The notes beneath the pieces were generated by a model that did no database searches, was not told the origin of the DNA, and worked only from the letters and a program-made list of their open reading frames with translations. Below are positions 21,134 through 28,922 of a DNA stretch of 64,000 nucleotides, one piece after another (within the stretch, counting starts at the first letter, position 1; each line of letters opens with the position of its first letter). The stretch is from Actinoallomurus spadix (lineage in GTDB: Bacteria; Actinomycetota; Actinomycetes; Streptosporangiales; Streptosporangiaceae). The translations under genes were made by a program, and so were the position numbers. Where the stretch lies: positions 1-64,000 of the forward strand of contig NZ_JAMXMX010000022.1 of the NCBI RefSeq assembly GCF_024055725.1, given 5' to 3'.

Positions 21134-22227
21134 GACTGCCGGTTCCGGAACCGGTAGGTCGCGCGCAGGTGACGACTGATGGCCTTTCGCTGGTTGTCGC
21201 GCTCGGTGCGCAGGCGCGCATCCTCGCGAGAGGCGGCCCAGTCGGACTCACGGAGCAGCTTGCGGTAGCTGTCCAGGCGCCGCTGTGGCAAGTCGCCCGC
21301 GGTGATCGCTGCGCGCACCGCACAGCCGGGTTCACTCACGTGACCACAGTCGGAGAACCGGCAGTCGGCGGCAAGGTCCTCGATCTCGGCGAAGACCTGC
21401 TCGATACCGCTTCGGCTGTCGTGCAGGCCGACGGCGCGCAGGCCCGGGGTGTCGATGAGGACACCACCGCCCGGCAGTCGGATCAGTTCGCGGTGGACCG
21501 TGGTGTGGCGGCCCTTGCCATCGCGCGCCCGGACCTCACCGGTCGCCAGCAGATCGGCACCGAGCAGGGCGTTGCCCAGGGTGGACTTGCCTGCGCCGGA
21601 CGGCCCCAGCAGCACGATCGTGCCCGTGAGGCTCGCCGTGAGAACGTCCATGCCCTCGCCGGTGACGGAGCTGACCGGCAGGGTGTCGACTCCGGGTGCG
21701 AGTGCGGCGACCTCGTCCCGCACCACGGTGATGGGCCGCTCCGGCCGGTCGGCGTTGGTCAGGACGATGACCGGGACGGCGCCGCTCTCCCAGGCCAGGG
21801 CGAGCATGCGCTCGATCCGGCCCGCAGGCGCGGAGGCGGCGAGCGACACGACGACCACGACCGTATCGACGTTCGCGGCGAGGACCTGGGCATGGGAGGT
21901 GCGGGACGCCGAGGACCGCACTATCGCGGTCCGCCGGGGCAGCAACGCCGCCAGTTCCGGTCGTGCGCCGAGCCGCACCGCTGCCCAGTCACCCGTGCAG
22001 GGGGACGCGGCCGGCGGCGCCCCGGCGGGCGCGGACCAGACGGCGCGCACCCAGCCGTTCGCCGTGACGACGGTGACGTGGCCACGGTCGACACGGGCGA
22101 CGCGGCCAGGCGACAGGCCGGCGGAGCGATGAGCGGTGAAGGTGTTCTCATCCGCCTCACCCCACCCGTAGGCGCGCAGGACGTCTTCGGGCGAGGGCGA
22201 GACCGGATCAGGGAATGTTGAAGACAA
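21130..22227 (-). CDS. rsgA: Ribosome small-subunit-dependent GTPase RsgA
   Basis: 365 residues. Circularly permuted GTPase: G4-like TNAD precedes G1 GPSGAGKST, and G3 DTPG follows. The C-terminal zinc site is CRFSDCGHVSEPGCAV, and an OB-fold occupies the first 90 residues. RsgA checks 30S maturation and hydrolyses GTP on the ribosome. The TTG start at 22227 has a weak ribosome-binding site and a CCCTT-ACCGC-AAGGG hairpin just upstream. A 25-codon ORF with a strong site lies further upstream, so expression may be translationally controlled. Confidence 0.88.
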   Translation of the reverse strand: MSSTFPDPVSPSPEDVLRAYGWGEADENTFTAHRSAGLSPGRVARVDRGHVTVVTANGWVRAVWSAPAGAPPAASPCTGDWAAVRLGARPELAALLPRRTAIVRSSASRTSHAQVLAANVDTVVVVVSLAASAPAGRIERMLALAWESGAVPVIVLTNADRPERPITVVRDEVAALAPGVDTLPVSSVTGEGMDVLTASLTGTIVLLGPSGAGKSTLGNALLGADLLATGEVRARDGKGRHTTVHRELIRLPGGGVLIDTPGLRAVGLHDSRSGIEQVFAEIEDLAADCRFSDCGHVSEPGCAVRAAITAGDLPQRRLDSYRKLLRESDWAASREDARLRTERDNQRKAISRHLRATYRFRNRQS

Positions 22228-22311
22228 CGAAGGAGACCCTTGCGGTAAGGGACCCCGGCGGACACGAGAAGGAACCCGCTGAGGGATGAACGATCCCGCA
22301 GGCGGATCGAC

Positions 22312-22389
22312 TCAGCTCAGGCCGGCCGAGATCCGGGAAATGAGGTTGGTTCGAACGCCGCGCACGACGGCGGTCACCTTCGCGGTCAT
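22312..22389 (-). CDS. Candidate 25-residue leader peptide upstream of rsgA
   Basis: ATG 22389 is preceded by a very strong GAGGGAGGTGAGG. The peptide begins MTAKVTAVVRGVRTNL and ends ISRISAGLS; it is basic, with no Cys or Trp. It lies 84 bp before the rsgA start, with a CGATCC/GGATCG hairpin (22291-22309) and a CCCTT/AAGGG hairpin between. Likely roles are a regulatory leader or a small independent peptide. I do not recognise a family. Confidence 0.5.
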   Translation of the reverse strand: MTAKVTAVVRGVRTNLISRISAGLS

Positions 22390-22501
22390 CAACCTCACCT
22401 CCCTCTCATCCTCGATCCGCATCACCTATCGACGTCGTCGATATCGGGGCACCCTACCACCTCGGGCCATGCCACGCCTCCATGCCGGTGGATCCGTCCG
22501 G

Positions 22502-23365
22502 CTACCGGTCCTCACCCAGCCAGGCGGACAGGCGCTCCAGGAAGGTGGCGGCCACCGGAGGCCGCGGGTCCGACAGGATCACGACGTGGAACGCGTGCGG
22601 CATGCCCTCGTAGACGTCCAGCGTGACCTCGACGCCCGCCTCGGCCGCCGCCTCGGCGTAGCGCCGGGAGTCGTCCAGCAGGGCCTCGTCGCCGCCGACG
22701 ACCAGGAGCATGCGCGGCAGACCCGCCAGGTCGCCGTGGATGGGCGACTGCGGCACCCGGTCGTTCGGCCACCCGCCGAGGTACTGGCCGACGATGTATT
22801 CGAGGGCCCCTCTGCCGATGCCGTCCCGGCCCGCCGGGGCGTCGATCGACGGGCTCGTCAACGTGAGGTCCGTGATCGGGGAGACCGGCACGACCGCGCC
22901 GGGGAGCGGCACGCCCTCCGCGCGCAGCGTGAGCAGGACTTCCAGGGCGATCGTCGCGCCCGCCGACTCGCCGAACAGGACCGTCCGCTCGGCCGGCACG
23001 CCCTCCGCCAGCAGCGCCCGGTACGCGGCGACCACCTCGTCGTGCGCGGCCGGGAAGGGATGCTCGGGAGCCAGCGAGTAGTCCACGTTGAACGCCGGGC
23101 GGCCGGACGCCTCCGACAGGCGGTAGGCCAGCGGGTGCTCGAACTCGGGGTTGCTCTGCGCGAACCCGCCGCCGTGCACGTACAGCACGACGCCCGCCTC
23201 CTGCGGCTTCCGGTCCGAGGCGTTCGCCCAGCGGCCCGGCACGGGCAGCTCGAACGGCTCGGCGATGTCGGCGCCCGGGGGCAGCAGCGAGCCCGCGCTG
23301 ATACGGCTCATCGCGGTGAGAACGGTGTCGGAGGTGTCGGGTCCGGTGACGATCGATGTGATCAA
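22502..23365 (-). CDS. HSL-family alpha/beta hydrolase (esterase)
   Basis: 287 residues from TTG 23365, chosen because GGAGGAG lies seven bases upstream. Motifs: oxyanion HGGGFAQ, nucleophile in GESAG, acid in VVGGDEALLDD, His in PHAFH. This is the hormone-sensitive-lipase/family IV pattern. It probably hydrolyses small acyl esters in the cytoplasm. It is divergent from the thioesterase gene at 23498, with a perfect palindrome between. Confidence 0.9.
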   Translation of the reverse strand: MITSIVTGPDTSDTVLTAMSRISAGSLLPPGADIAEPFELPVPGRWANASDRKPQEAGVVLYVHGGGFAQSNPEFEHPLAYRLSEASGRPAFNVDYSLAPEHPFPAAHDEVVAAYRALLAEGVPAERTVLFGESAGATIALEVLLTLRAEGVPLPGAVVPVSPITDLTLTSPSIDAPAGRDGIGRGALEYIVGQYLGGWPNDRVPQSPIHGDLAGLPRMLLVVGGDEALLDDSRRYAEAAAEAGVEVTLDVYEGMPHAFHVVILSDPRPPVAATFLERLSAWLGEDR

Positions 23366-23445
23366 AGGATCTCCTCCCCGGCCCGTATTCAACGCAAGAT
23401 CCGCACCGAGCGTCAAGAGACGCCCGACGGCCGTTCTGCGGCCGT

Positions 23446-23466
23446 CCATTACCCTCCGGGTAATGG
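23446..23466. promoter_or_regulatory. Perfect 9-3-9 palindromic operator
   Basis: CCATTACCC-TCC-GGGTAATGG lies in the 132-bp gap between the divergent esterase and thioesterase genes. Its left arm matches the site upstream of the MmyB-type regulator (17631). Both genes are probably controlled by that regulator or a relative. Confidence 0.7.
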
Positions 23467-23497
23467 AGATCCCTGCGGCCGTCGGCAGACTGTCGGC

Positions 23498-23893
23498 ATG
23501 ATGTCTCCTGACGAGCTCCTGGCCGCCATGCCGTTCGCCAGGACCGCCGGCCTGGTGATCGAGTCGGCGTCCGCCGAGGAGGTGACCGGCCGGCTCTCCT
23601 GGGCGCCGGAGCGCTGCACGGCCGGCGGCGTCATGCACGGCGGCGCGCTCGTCACGCTCGCTGACAGCGTCGGCGCCGCCTGCGCGTTCCTGAACCTGCC
23701 GCCGGGAGCGACCACCACCACGGTCGAGACGAGCACGCGCTTCTTCCGCGGCGTGTGGGACGGCGAGGTACGCGCGGTGGCCCGCCCTCTGCACACGGGC
23801 CGGACCAGCGTCGTCGTCCAGACCGATTTGTACGACGCCGAGGGCCGCCGCGTCGCCCAGACCACCCAGACCCAGGCCGTGCTCCGCCTCTGA
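23498..23893 (+). CDS. PaaI-type hotdog thioesterase
   Basis: 131 residues. Hotdog fold with TAGGVMHGGALVTLADSVGA, where the HGG motif precedes the catalytic Asp, and TVETSTRFFRGVWDGEVRA. Such enzymes hydrolyse aryl- or acyl-CoA thioesters. ATG pairs at 23498 and 23501 leave one residue of doubt. It precedes the SDR gene by 46 bp, a possible operon. Confidence 0.88.
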   Translation: MMSPDELLAAMPFARTAGLVIESASAEEVTGRLSWAPERCTAGGVMHGGALVTLADSVGAACAFLNLPPGATTTTVETSTRFFRGVWDGEVRAVARPLHTGRTSVVVQTDLYDAEGRRVAQTTQTQAVLRL

Positions 23894-23939
23894 AAGCCCT
23901 AAGCTCGCCAGGCGCGACGCAGACGACGGGGAGGCGCTA

Positions 23940-24707
23940 GTGGATCTTGGTCTGTCGGGGAAGGCGGCATTCGTCACCGGTGGCTCGGCGGGGATCGGAT
24001 ACGGGATCGCGCGTTCGCTCATGGCCGAGGGCGCGTCGGTGGCCGTCTGCGCCCGGAATCCCGAACGCCTGGCGAAGGCGGCGGCGGACCTCGGCGCGTA
24101 CGGCGCGGTCGCCGACGTCACCGACCCCGAGCAGCTGCGCCGGGCGATCGACGACGCCGCCGAGCGGCTGGGCGGCCTCGACCTGCTGGTGGCCAACGCC
24201 GGCGGCGCGCAGGGCGGGGACCTGCTCGACTCGACGCCCGAGGACTGGGCGGCGACCTACGCGCTGAACGTCCTGCACGCCGCGCACGCCGTCCGCTGTG
24301 CCGTGCCGCACTTCGAACGGCGCGGCGGCGGCTCCGTGGTGATCGTCTCCTCGATCACCGGATGGAAACCGGGCCCGAAGTCCTCTTACGCGTCCGCCAA
24401 GGCCGCCGAGATCCACCTCGCCGCGACGCTGGCCCAGGAACTGGCGGGCCGCAACGTCCGGGTCAACGCCCTCAGCCCGGGGTCGACCTACTTCGACGGC
24501 GGCGGCTGGGCGGAGTTCGGCGCGGCACACCCGGACCGGCTGGCGGCCTTCGCCCGGGAGGACTTCCCCGCCGGCCGGCTGGTCACGCTGGAGGAGGTGG
24601 CCGACGCCGCCTGCTTCCTGCTGTCCCCGCGGGCGAGCGGCATCAACGGCGCCAACGTCCCCGTCGACGGCGCCCAGGACCACCCCAGCGCCCGCCGCTT
24701 CTTCTGA
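23940..24707 (+). CDS. Short-chain dehydrogenase/reductase
   Basis: 255 residues from GTG 23940 with GGGGAGG upstream. Rossmann motif TGGSAGIG, NAGG, catalytic Ser in VSSITG and YASAK, then ALSPGSTYFDGGGW. The pattern matches 3-oxoacyl-ACP-reductase-like SDRs. Substrate is unknown. It likely shares a transcript with the thioesterase, and a lipid or aromatic acid substrate fits both. Confidence 0.9.
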   Translation: MDLGLSGKAAFVTGGSAGIGYGIARSLMAEGASVAVCARNPERLAKAAADLGAYGAVADVTDPEQLRRAIDDAAERLGGLDLLVANAGGAQGGDLLDSTPEDWAATYALNVLHAAHAVRCAVPHFERRGGGSVVIVSSITGWKPGPKSSYASAKAAEIHLAATLAQELAGRNVRVNALSPGSTYFDGGGWAEFGAAHPDRLAAFAREDFPAGRLVTLEEVADAACFLLSPRASGINGANVPVDGAQDHPSARRFF

Positions 24708-24833
24708 GCTCCGCGGCTGCCCGCTCCTTTCTTTTCGGCCGCCCGGAACTGAGCGTGTTCCCGCAGGTCGACCCATCGATCCCCGTCGGGGCGTACCGTC
24801 CGAGACAGCGAATGTCTCGTCACGGAGGCAACG

Positions 24834-24965
24834 ATGGGTCGGCACAGCGGCAAGGACAGCGACGACAAGGCCGGCGGCGACGGTAACAAGCCGCAGGGCG
24901 GTCGGCGTGGAACCGGCGGTGGTAACAGCGGGAACACGGGAGACGGGAACAACCCGGCGAAATGA
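24834..24965 (+). CDS. Putative RiPP precursor peptide (imiditide-like), 43 residues
   Basis: ATG 24834 has GGAGG six bases upstream; the stop overlaps the methyltransferase start as ATGA. The peptide is very hydrophilic: 14 Gly, 5 Asp, 5 Asn, 5 Lys, 3 Arg, no Cys and no hydrophobic stretch. It starts MGRHSGKDSDDK. It has two related motifs, GGDGNKP (residues 14-20) and TGDGNNP (35-41). Asp-Gly is the dipeptide most prone to succinimide formation and is the site methylated by RiPP-type PIMTs. The size, composition and tight coupling fit a precursor, but no product has been shown. The 126-bp gap before it shows no other gene. Confidence 0.7.
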   Translation: MGRHSGKDSDDKAGGDGNKPQGGRRGTGGGNSGNTGDGNNPAK

Positions 24966-26140
24966 GCGCGCCCGACGATCTCCCGCAGCGGATCGGCGAG
25001 TTGTGTGAAGACCTCGCAGCGGCCGGGTACCTGACTCGCACCGAGTGGCGGGAGGCGCTGCATGCGGTGCCGCGGCATCTGTTCGTCCCAGGGCGTGCGT
25101 GGGCGGAGCCGAACGGACCGGAGCCCGGATTCCTGATCGACCGGAACATCGACGAGGCCGCCTGGTGGGACGCGGTGTACGCCGACAACGCGATCATCAC
25201 GCAGCGGGACGACGGCGCGACGGACGTCGCCGAGGACGGGGTGCCGACGAGTTCGTGTTCGGCACCGGCCACGGTCGTCGAGTTCCTCGAGGCGTTGCAG
25301 CCGGAGGACCGCAACCGGGTGCTGGAGATCGGTACCGGCACCGGCTGGACGGCTGCCCTGCTCGCGCACCGCGTGGGCGCCGGCAACGTCGTCTCGGTCG
25401 AAGTCGACCCGGACGTCTCGGGGCAGGCGGCGAAGAACCTCACTGGGACGGCCCTGACACCGCGGCTGATCGTCGGTGACGGCACGTTCGGGTTCGAGGA
25501 GGGGGCGCCATTCGACCGTGTCCACGTCGCCGTCGGGGTCGCGGAAGTCCCGTTCGCGTGGGTGGAGCAGACCCGTCCCGGTGGTGTGATCGTCGCCCCG
25601 TACATGCCGGGCTACGGCTTCGGATGGCTCGCCCGCCTGCACGTCCTCGGAGACGGTACGGCGGTCGGCCGGTTCCCTGGCATGGCGGGATACATGATGC
25701 TTCGCGGGCAGCGCCCGGTTCGCGGCCCGGCGGGCGAATTCGTGCACGGCGACTTCACCGAGTCCACGACCCGGCTGGATCCGCGGCGTGTCGCCGAGGA
25801 CCACTCAGCCGATCTGGCGATCTCCGCCATGGTCCCGGGCATTCAGCGACGCATCTACTACGGCGAAGGCGAGGAAGCGGACGAGTGCACGGTCTGGATC
25901 CTCGAACGGGACATCCGCGAGGGTTCGTGGGCGTCAGTGGATTACGTCCCCGGTGACGCGGAGTTCGTGGTGCAGCAGCACGGAGAGCGGCGCCTGTGGG
26001 ACGAGGTCGAAACCGCGTATCTGCGGTGGCTGTCGTGGGGCCGGCCAGGCCTGGACCGGTTCGGGCTCACGGTGTCGCCTGGCGGCCGGCGAGTGTGGCT
26101 TGACGCCCCGGAGCGAATCGTCGCCCTGTCGGCGAGATGA
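24962..26140 (+). CDS. PIMT-family O-methyltransferase with long C-terminal extension
   Basis: 392 residues, against about 215 in housekeeping L-isoaspartate methyltransferases. The N-terminal half carries the PIMT core: ALHAVPRHLFVPGRAW, PTSSCSAPATVVEFLEALQP, motif I RVLEIGTGTGWTAALLA, VVSVEVDP and VGDGTFGFEEGAPFDRVHV. About 190 further residues (WILERDIREGSWASVDYV, YLRWLSWGRPGLDRFGL) are typical of PIMT homologues in RiPP clusters rather than of repair enzymes. The start overlaps the peptide gene, so peptide and enzyme are probably made together. Predicted chemistry: methylation of an Asp side chain, then cyclisation to aspartimide. No ATP-grasp, lanthionine or lasso gene is nearby. Confidence 0.85.
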   Translation: MSAPDDLPQRIGELCEDLAAAGYLTRTEWREALHAVPRHLFVPGRAWAEPNGPEPGFLIDRNIDEAAWWDAVYADNAIITQRDDGATDVAEDGVPTSSCSAPATVVEFLEALQPEDRNRVLEIGTGTGWTAALLAHRVGAGNVVSVEVDPDVSGQAAKNLTGTALTPRLIVGDGTFGFEEGAPFDRVHVAVGVAEVPFAWVEQTRPGGVIVAPYMPGYGFGWLARLHVLGDGTAVGRFPGMAGYMMLRGQRPVRGPAGEFVHGDFTESTTRLDPRRVAEDHSADLAISAMVPGIQRRIYYGEGEEADECTVWILERDIREGSWASVDYVPGDAEFVVQQHGERRLWDEVETAYLRWLSWGRPGLDRFGLTVSPGGRRVWLDAPERIVALSAR

Positions 26141-26358
26141 CGAATCCGAGCGATCAGGTCATTCGGGGCTCCCGTGAGGCGCGTGCGGAGGCGATCGCGG
26201 TCACCTCGAGTCCGCGACGCCGGACGGGTCTTCGACGACCTGTCCTCGCCTGGCCGCATGACCGTCAGCCTGAGCCCGGTCACGCGGATCGATGAAGCGA
26301 GGTGATCTATCGCCGGTGGACCGCGCGACGTAATGGGCGTCGGCGGGTGACGCTGATG

Positions 26359-26384
26359 ACAGGTATAACTGAATGAGCACCTGT
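26359..26384. promoter_or_regulatory. Inverted repeat before the molybdoenzyme operon
   Basis: ACAGGT-N14-ACCTGT spans a TATAAC box (26364-26369), so it may be an operator over the promoter or a leader hairpin. The remainder of 26141-26358 shows no gene. Confidence 0.4.
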
Positions 26385-26397
26385 CCCAGGAGGAGCC

Positions 26398-26901
26398 GTG
26401 ACGCAGACGACGATCACCCGGACCGGCGCCCATCGGCCCCGGCCGATCAGCTTCCTCACGCTGCACGAGTCGGCGGGCTGGCGGCTGAAGTTCTACGGCA
26501 TCGCCGCGGACGGCGGGCGCCCGCGGCCGGAGCTCGTCAGGACCGCCGAGCTGCTGGTCCCCACCGCGTTGCCGTACCCCGCGGCGCACAGCGGCGGCGA
26601 GGAGCCGCACGACGTGGACCGGTACGGCGTCGGTTTCGTCATCGTCCACGACGCCCCGGACTACGCCTACGCCCTCTACGACTGGTGGGCCGGGGAGAAC
26701 GAGATCCACCAGCGGATATTCTCGGCCCTGCCGAACCGGCTCGGCGCGATGCGGCCGCATCCGACGCCGGCCATCGGCTGCGTGTGGGAGCTGGCCGTCA
26801 CCGACTTCGAGCGGCGCGCCTGGCTGCGGCACGTCCTTGCCAACGACGAGGGCGCCGACATCGACGCCTACCTGGCCGAGCGGTTCGAGGGAGAGGTTTG
26901 A
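26398..26901 (+). CDS. Unrecognised protein coupled to a molybdopterin oxidoreductase
   Basis: 167 residues from GTG 26398 with AGGAGG upstream. I do not recognise the family. Segments such as SFLTLHESAGWRLKFYGIA, GVGFVIVHDAPDYAYALYDWW and PAIGCVWELAVTDFERRAW look like a globular alpha/beta protein without signal or membrane segments. Its stop overlaps the TTG start of the molybdoenzyme (TTGA), so the two are translated together and may act in one process. Confidence 0.8.
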   Translation: MTQTTITRTGAHRPRPISFLTLHESAGWRLKFYGIAADGGRPRPELVRTAELLVPTALPYPAAHSGGEEPHDVDRYGVGFVIVHDAPDYAYALYDWWAGENEIHQRIFSALPNRLGAMRPHPTPAIGCVWELAVTDFERRAWLRHVLANDEGADIDAYLAERFEGEV

Positions 26902-28922
26902 CCAAGGTCTGGGGCGCGTGCCCGCTGGACTGCCCGGACGGATGCTCCTGGGTGGTGGACGTCGAGGACGGCGCGGCCGTGCGCATGCGCGGCAACCCCG
27001 CCCACCCGGTGACGCGCGGCGCGCTGTGCGTCAAGGTGAACCGCTACCTGGAGCAGACCCGGGCCGCCGACCGGATCCTGCATCCGATGCGCCGCGTGGG
27101 CCGCAAGGGCGAGGGCCGGTTCGAGCGGATCAGCTGGGACGAGGCCCTCGACGAGATCGCCTCGCGGCTCGGCGAGATCCGGGAGACGTACGGCGGGCAG
27201 GCGATCTGGCCGTTCCACGGCACCGGGTCCCTCGGCTACATCCAGGGCCTGGAGGGCTTCGCGGGCCGCCGGTTCTTCAACGTGCTCGGCGCGTCGGTGC
27301 ACGAGCCGACGATCTGCTCGATCGCCGGCAGCACCGGCCTGAAGTACACGCTGGGCACGGCCGGGGGCATGGACCCGGAGGACTTCGCCCGCTCGAAGCT
27401 GATCCTGCTGTGGGGCACCAACCCGCTGACGAGCGGCCACCACGTGTGGAAGTTCATCCAGGACGCCCGGCGCGACGGCGCGTACGTCGTCGCGATCGAC
27501 CCGGTGCTCACGCGCTCGGCCGCGCAGGCCGACGAGCACCTGGCCCCGCTGCCCGGCACGGACGCGGCGCTGGCCCTCGGGCTGATGCACGTGATCGTAC
27601 GACTCGGCGCGCACGACCAGGATTTCATCGACCGGCACACGCTGGGGTGGGAGGAGTTCCGGGCGCGGATCGAGGAGTTCCCGCCCGGCCGCGTCGCGGA
27701 GATCACCGGCCTGCCGGAGGAGCGGATCGTCGCGCTCGGCGAGCGCATCGCCCGGACCCGGCCGACCGCGATCCGCGCCACGCAGGGCATGCAGCGGCAC
27801 GCGGGCGGCGGCATGGCGCTGCGCACGCTCGCCTGCCTGCCGGGCGTGACGGGCGACTGGGCGCTGCCCGGCGGCGGCCTGTGCTACTCGACCAGCGGGC
27901 ATTTCAAGCTGAACCTGCCGAAGCTGGTGCGCATCGACCTGCTGCCGCACCCGGTGCGCAGCCTGTCGATGACGCGGCTCGGCGAGGGGCTGCTCGACGT
28001 GGACGACCCGCCGGTCAAGGCGCTGTTCGTCATCGCCGCGAACCCGGTCGGCAGTAACCCGCACCAGACCAAGGTGCGCCGGGGCCTGGCGCGCGAGGAC
28101 CTGTTCACCGTGGTGCTGGAGCACTTCCCGACGGACACGACGGACTACGCCGATCTCGTGCTGCCCGCGACGATGCAGACCGAGCACCTGGACGTCATCG
28201 CCGGGTACGGCCACCTGTACCTCGTGTGGAACGAACCGGCGGTCGAACCGCCCGGGGAGTGCCTGTCGACCTCGGAGACGTTCCGCCGCCTGGCGCGGCG
28301 GATGGGCATGACCGAGCCGAGCCTGTACGACTCCGACGAGGAGCTGGCGCGGCAGCTCCTCGACTCCCCGCACCCGTCGCTCGCCGGGATCACGGTCGAG
28401 ACGCTGCGCAAGGAGGGGTTCGCCCGGCTGAACGTCGCGCGCCCGTACCTCCCCTTCGCCGACGGCTTCCCCACCACGTCGGGGAGGCTGGAGTTCTACT
28501 CCGTACGGGCGACGCGGGTCGGGCACGACCCGCTGCCCGGCTATACCCCGCCCGCCGATCCCGGCGACGGGCTGGTCCTCATCTCGGCGGCGCAGCACAA
28601 CTTCCTCAACACGACGTTCGGCAACAATCCGGAGCTGCGCCGGCGCGCGGGCGCGCCGACGGTCACCGTGCATCCGGACGACGCCGCCGCGCGCGGCATC
28701 ACCGACGGGGCGCCGATCCGGGTGTCGAACACGCGCGGCGCGTTCGAGGCGGTCGCGCGGGTGTCCGATCGCGTACGGCCCGGGGTGGCGGCGACGTCGA
28801 AGGGACACTGGGCGAAGTTCAACGGCGGCGCGACGGTCAACGCCACCGTGGACGAGCGGGACTCCGACATGGGCGGCGGCGCCGTCTTCCACGACAACCG
28901 CGTCGAGATCGAGCCGCGTTAG
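26898..28922 (+). CDS. Molybdopterin-dependent oxidoreductase (DMSO reductase family)
   Basis: 674 residues from TTG 26898, with GGGAGAGG upstream and TTGA overlap. An N-terminal [4Fe-4S] motif, ACPLDCPDGCS plus a Cys in GALCVK, is followed by WDEALDEIASRL, LLWGTNPLTSGHH and the C-terminal molydopterin-binding domain (about 555-674: LISAAQHNFLNTTFGN, ATSKGHWAKFNGG). No Tat signal is seen, so a cytoplasmic enzyme is likely. The electron partner and substrate cannot be read from the sequence. It ends in a 4-bp convergent overlap with the amidohydrolase gene. Confidence 0.9.
   Translation: MTKVWGACPLDCPDGCSWVVDVEDGAAVRMRGNPAHPVTRGALCVKVNRYLEQTRAADRILHPMRRVGRKGEGRFERISWDEALDEIASRLGEIRETYGGQAIWPFHGTGSLGYIQGLEGFAGRRFFNVLGASVHEPTICSIAGSTGLKYTLGTAGGMDPEDFARSKLILLWGTNPLTSGHHVWKFIQDARRDGAYVVAIDPVLTRSAAQADEHLAPLPGTDAALALGLMHVIVRLGAHDQDFIDRHTLGWEEFRARIEEFPPGRVAEITGLPEERIVALGERIARTRPTAIRATQGMQRHAGGGMALRTLACLPGVTGDWALPGGGLCYSTSGHFKLNLPKLVRIDLLPHPVRSLSMTRLGEGLLDVDDPPVKALFVIAANPVGSNPHQTKVRRGLAREDLFTVVLEHFPTDTTDYADLVLPATMQTEHLDVIAGYGHLYLVWNEPAVEPPGECLSTSETFRRLARRMGMTEPSLYDSDEELARQLLDSPHPSLAGITVETLRKEGFARLNVARPYLPFADGFPTTSGRLEFYSVRATRVGHDPLPGYTPPADPGDGLVLISAAQHNFLNTTFGNNPELRRRAGAPTVTVHPDDAAARGITDGAPIRVSNTRGAFEAVARVSDRVRPGVAATSKGHWAKFNGGATVNATVDERDSDMGGGAVFHDNRVEIEPR

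Noticed and set aside
24812-24886. Alternative ATG at 24812 for the small peptide
   Set aside because: It is in a different frame from the ATGA-coupled peptide and has no ribosome-binding site, whereas ATG 24834 has GGAGG at ideal spacing.
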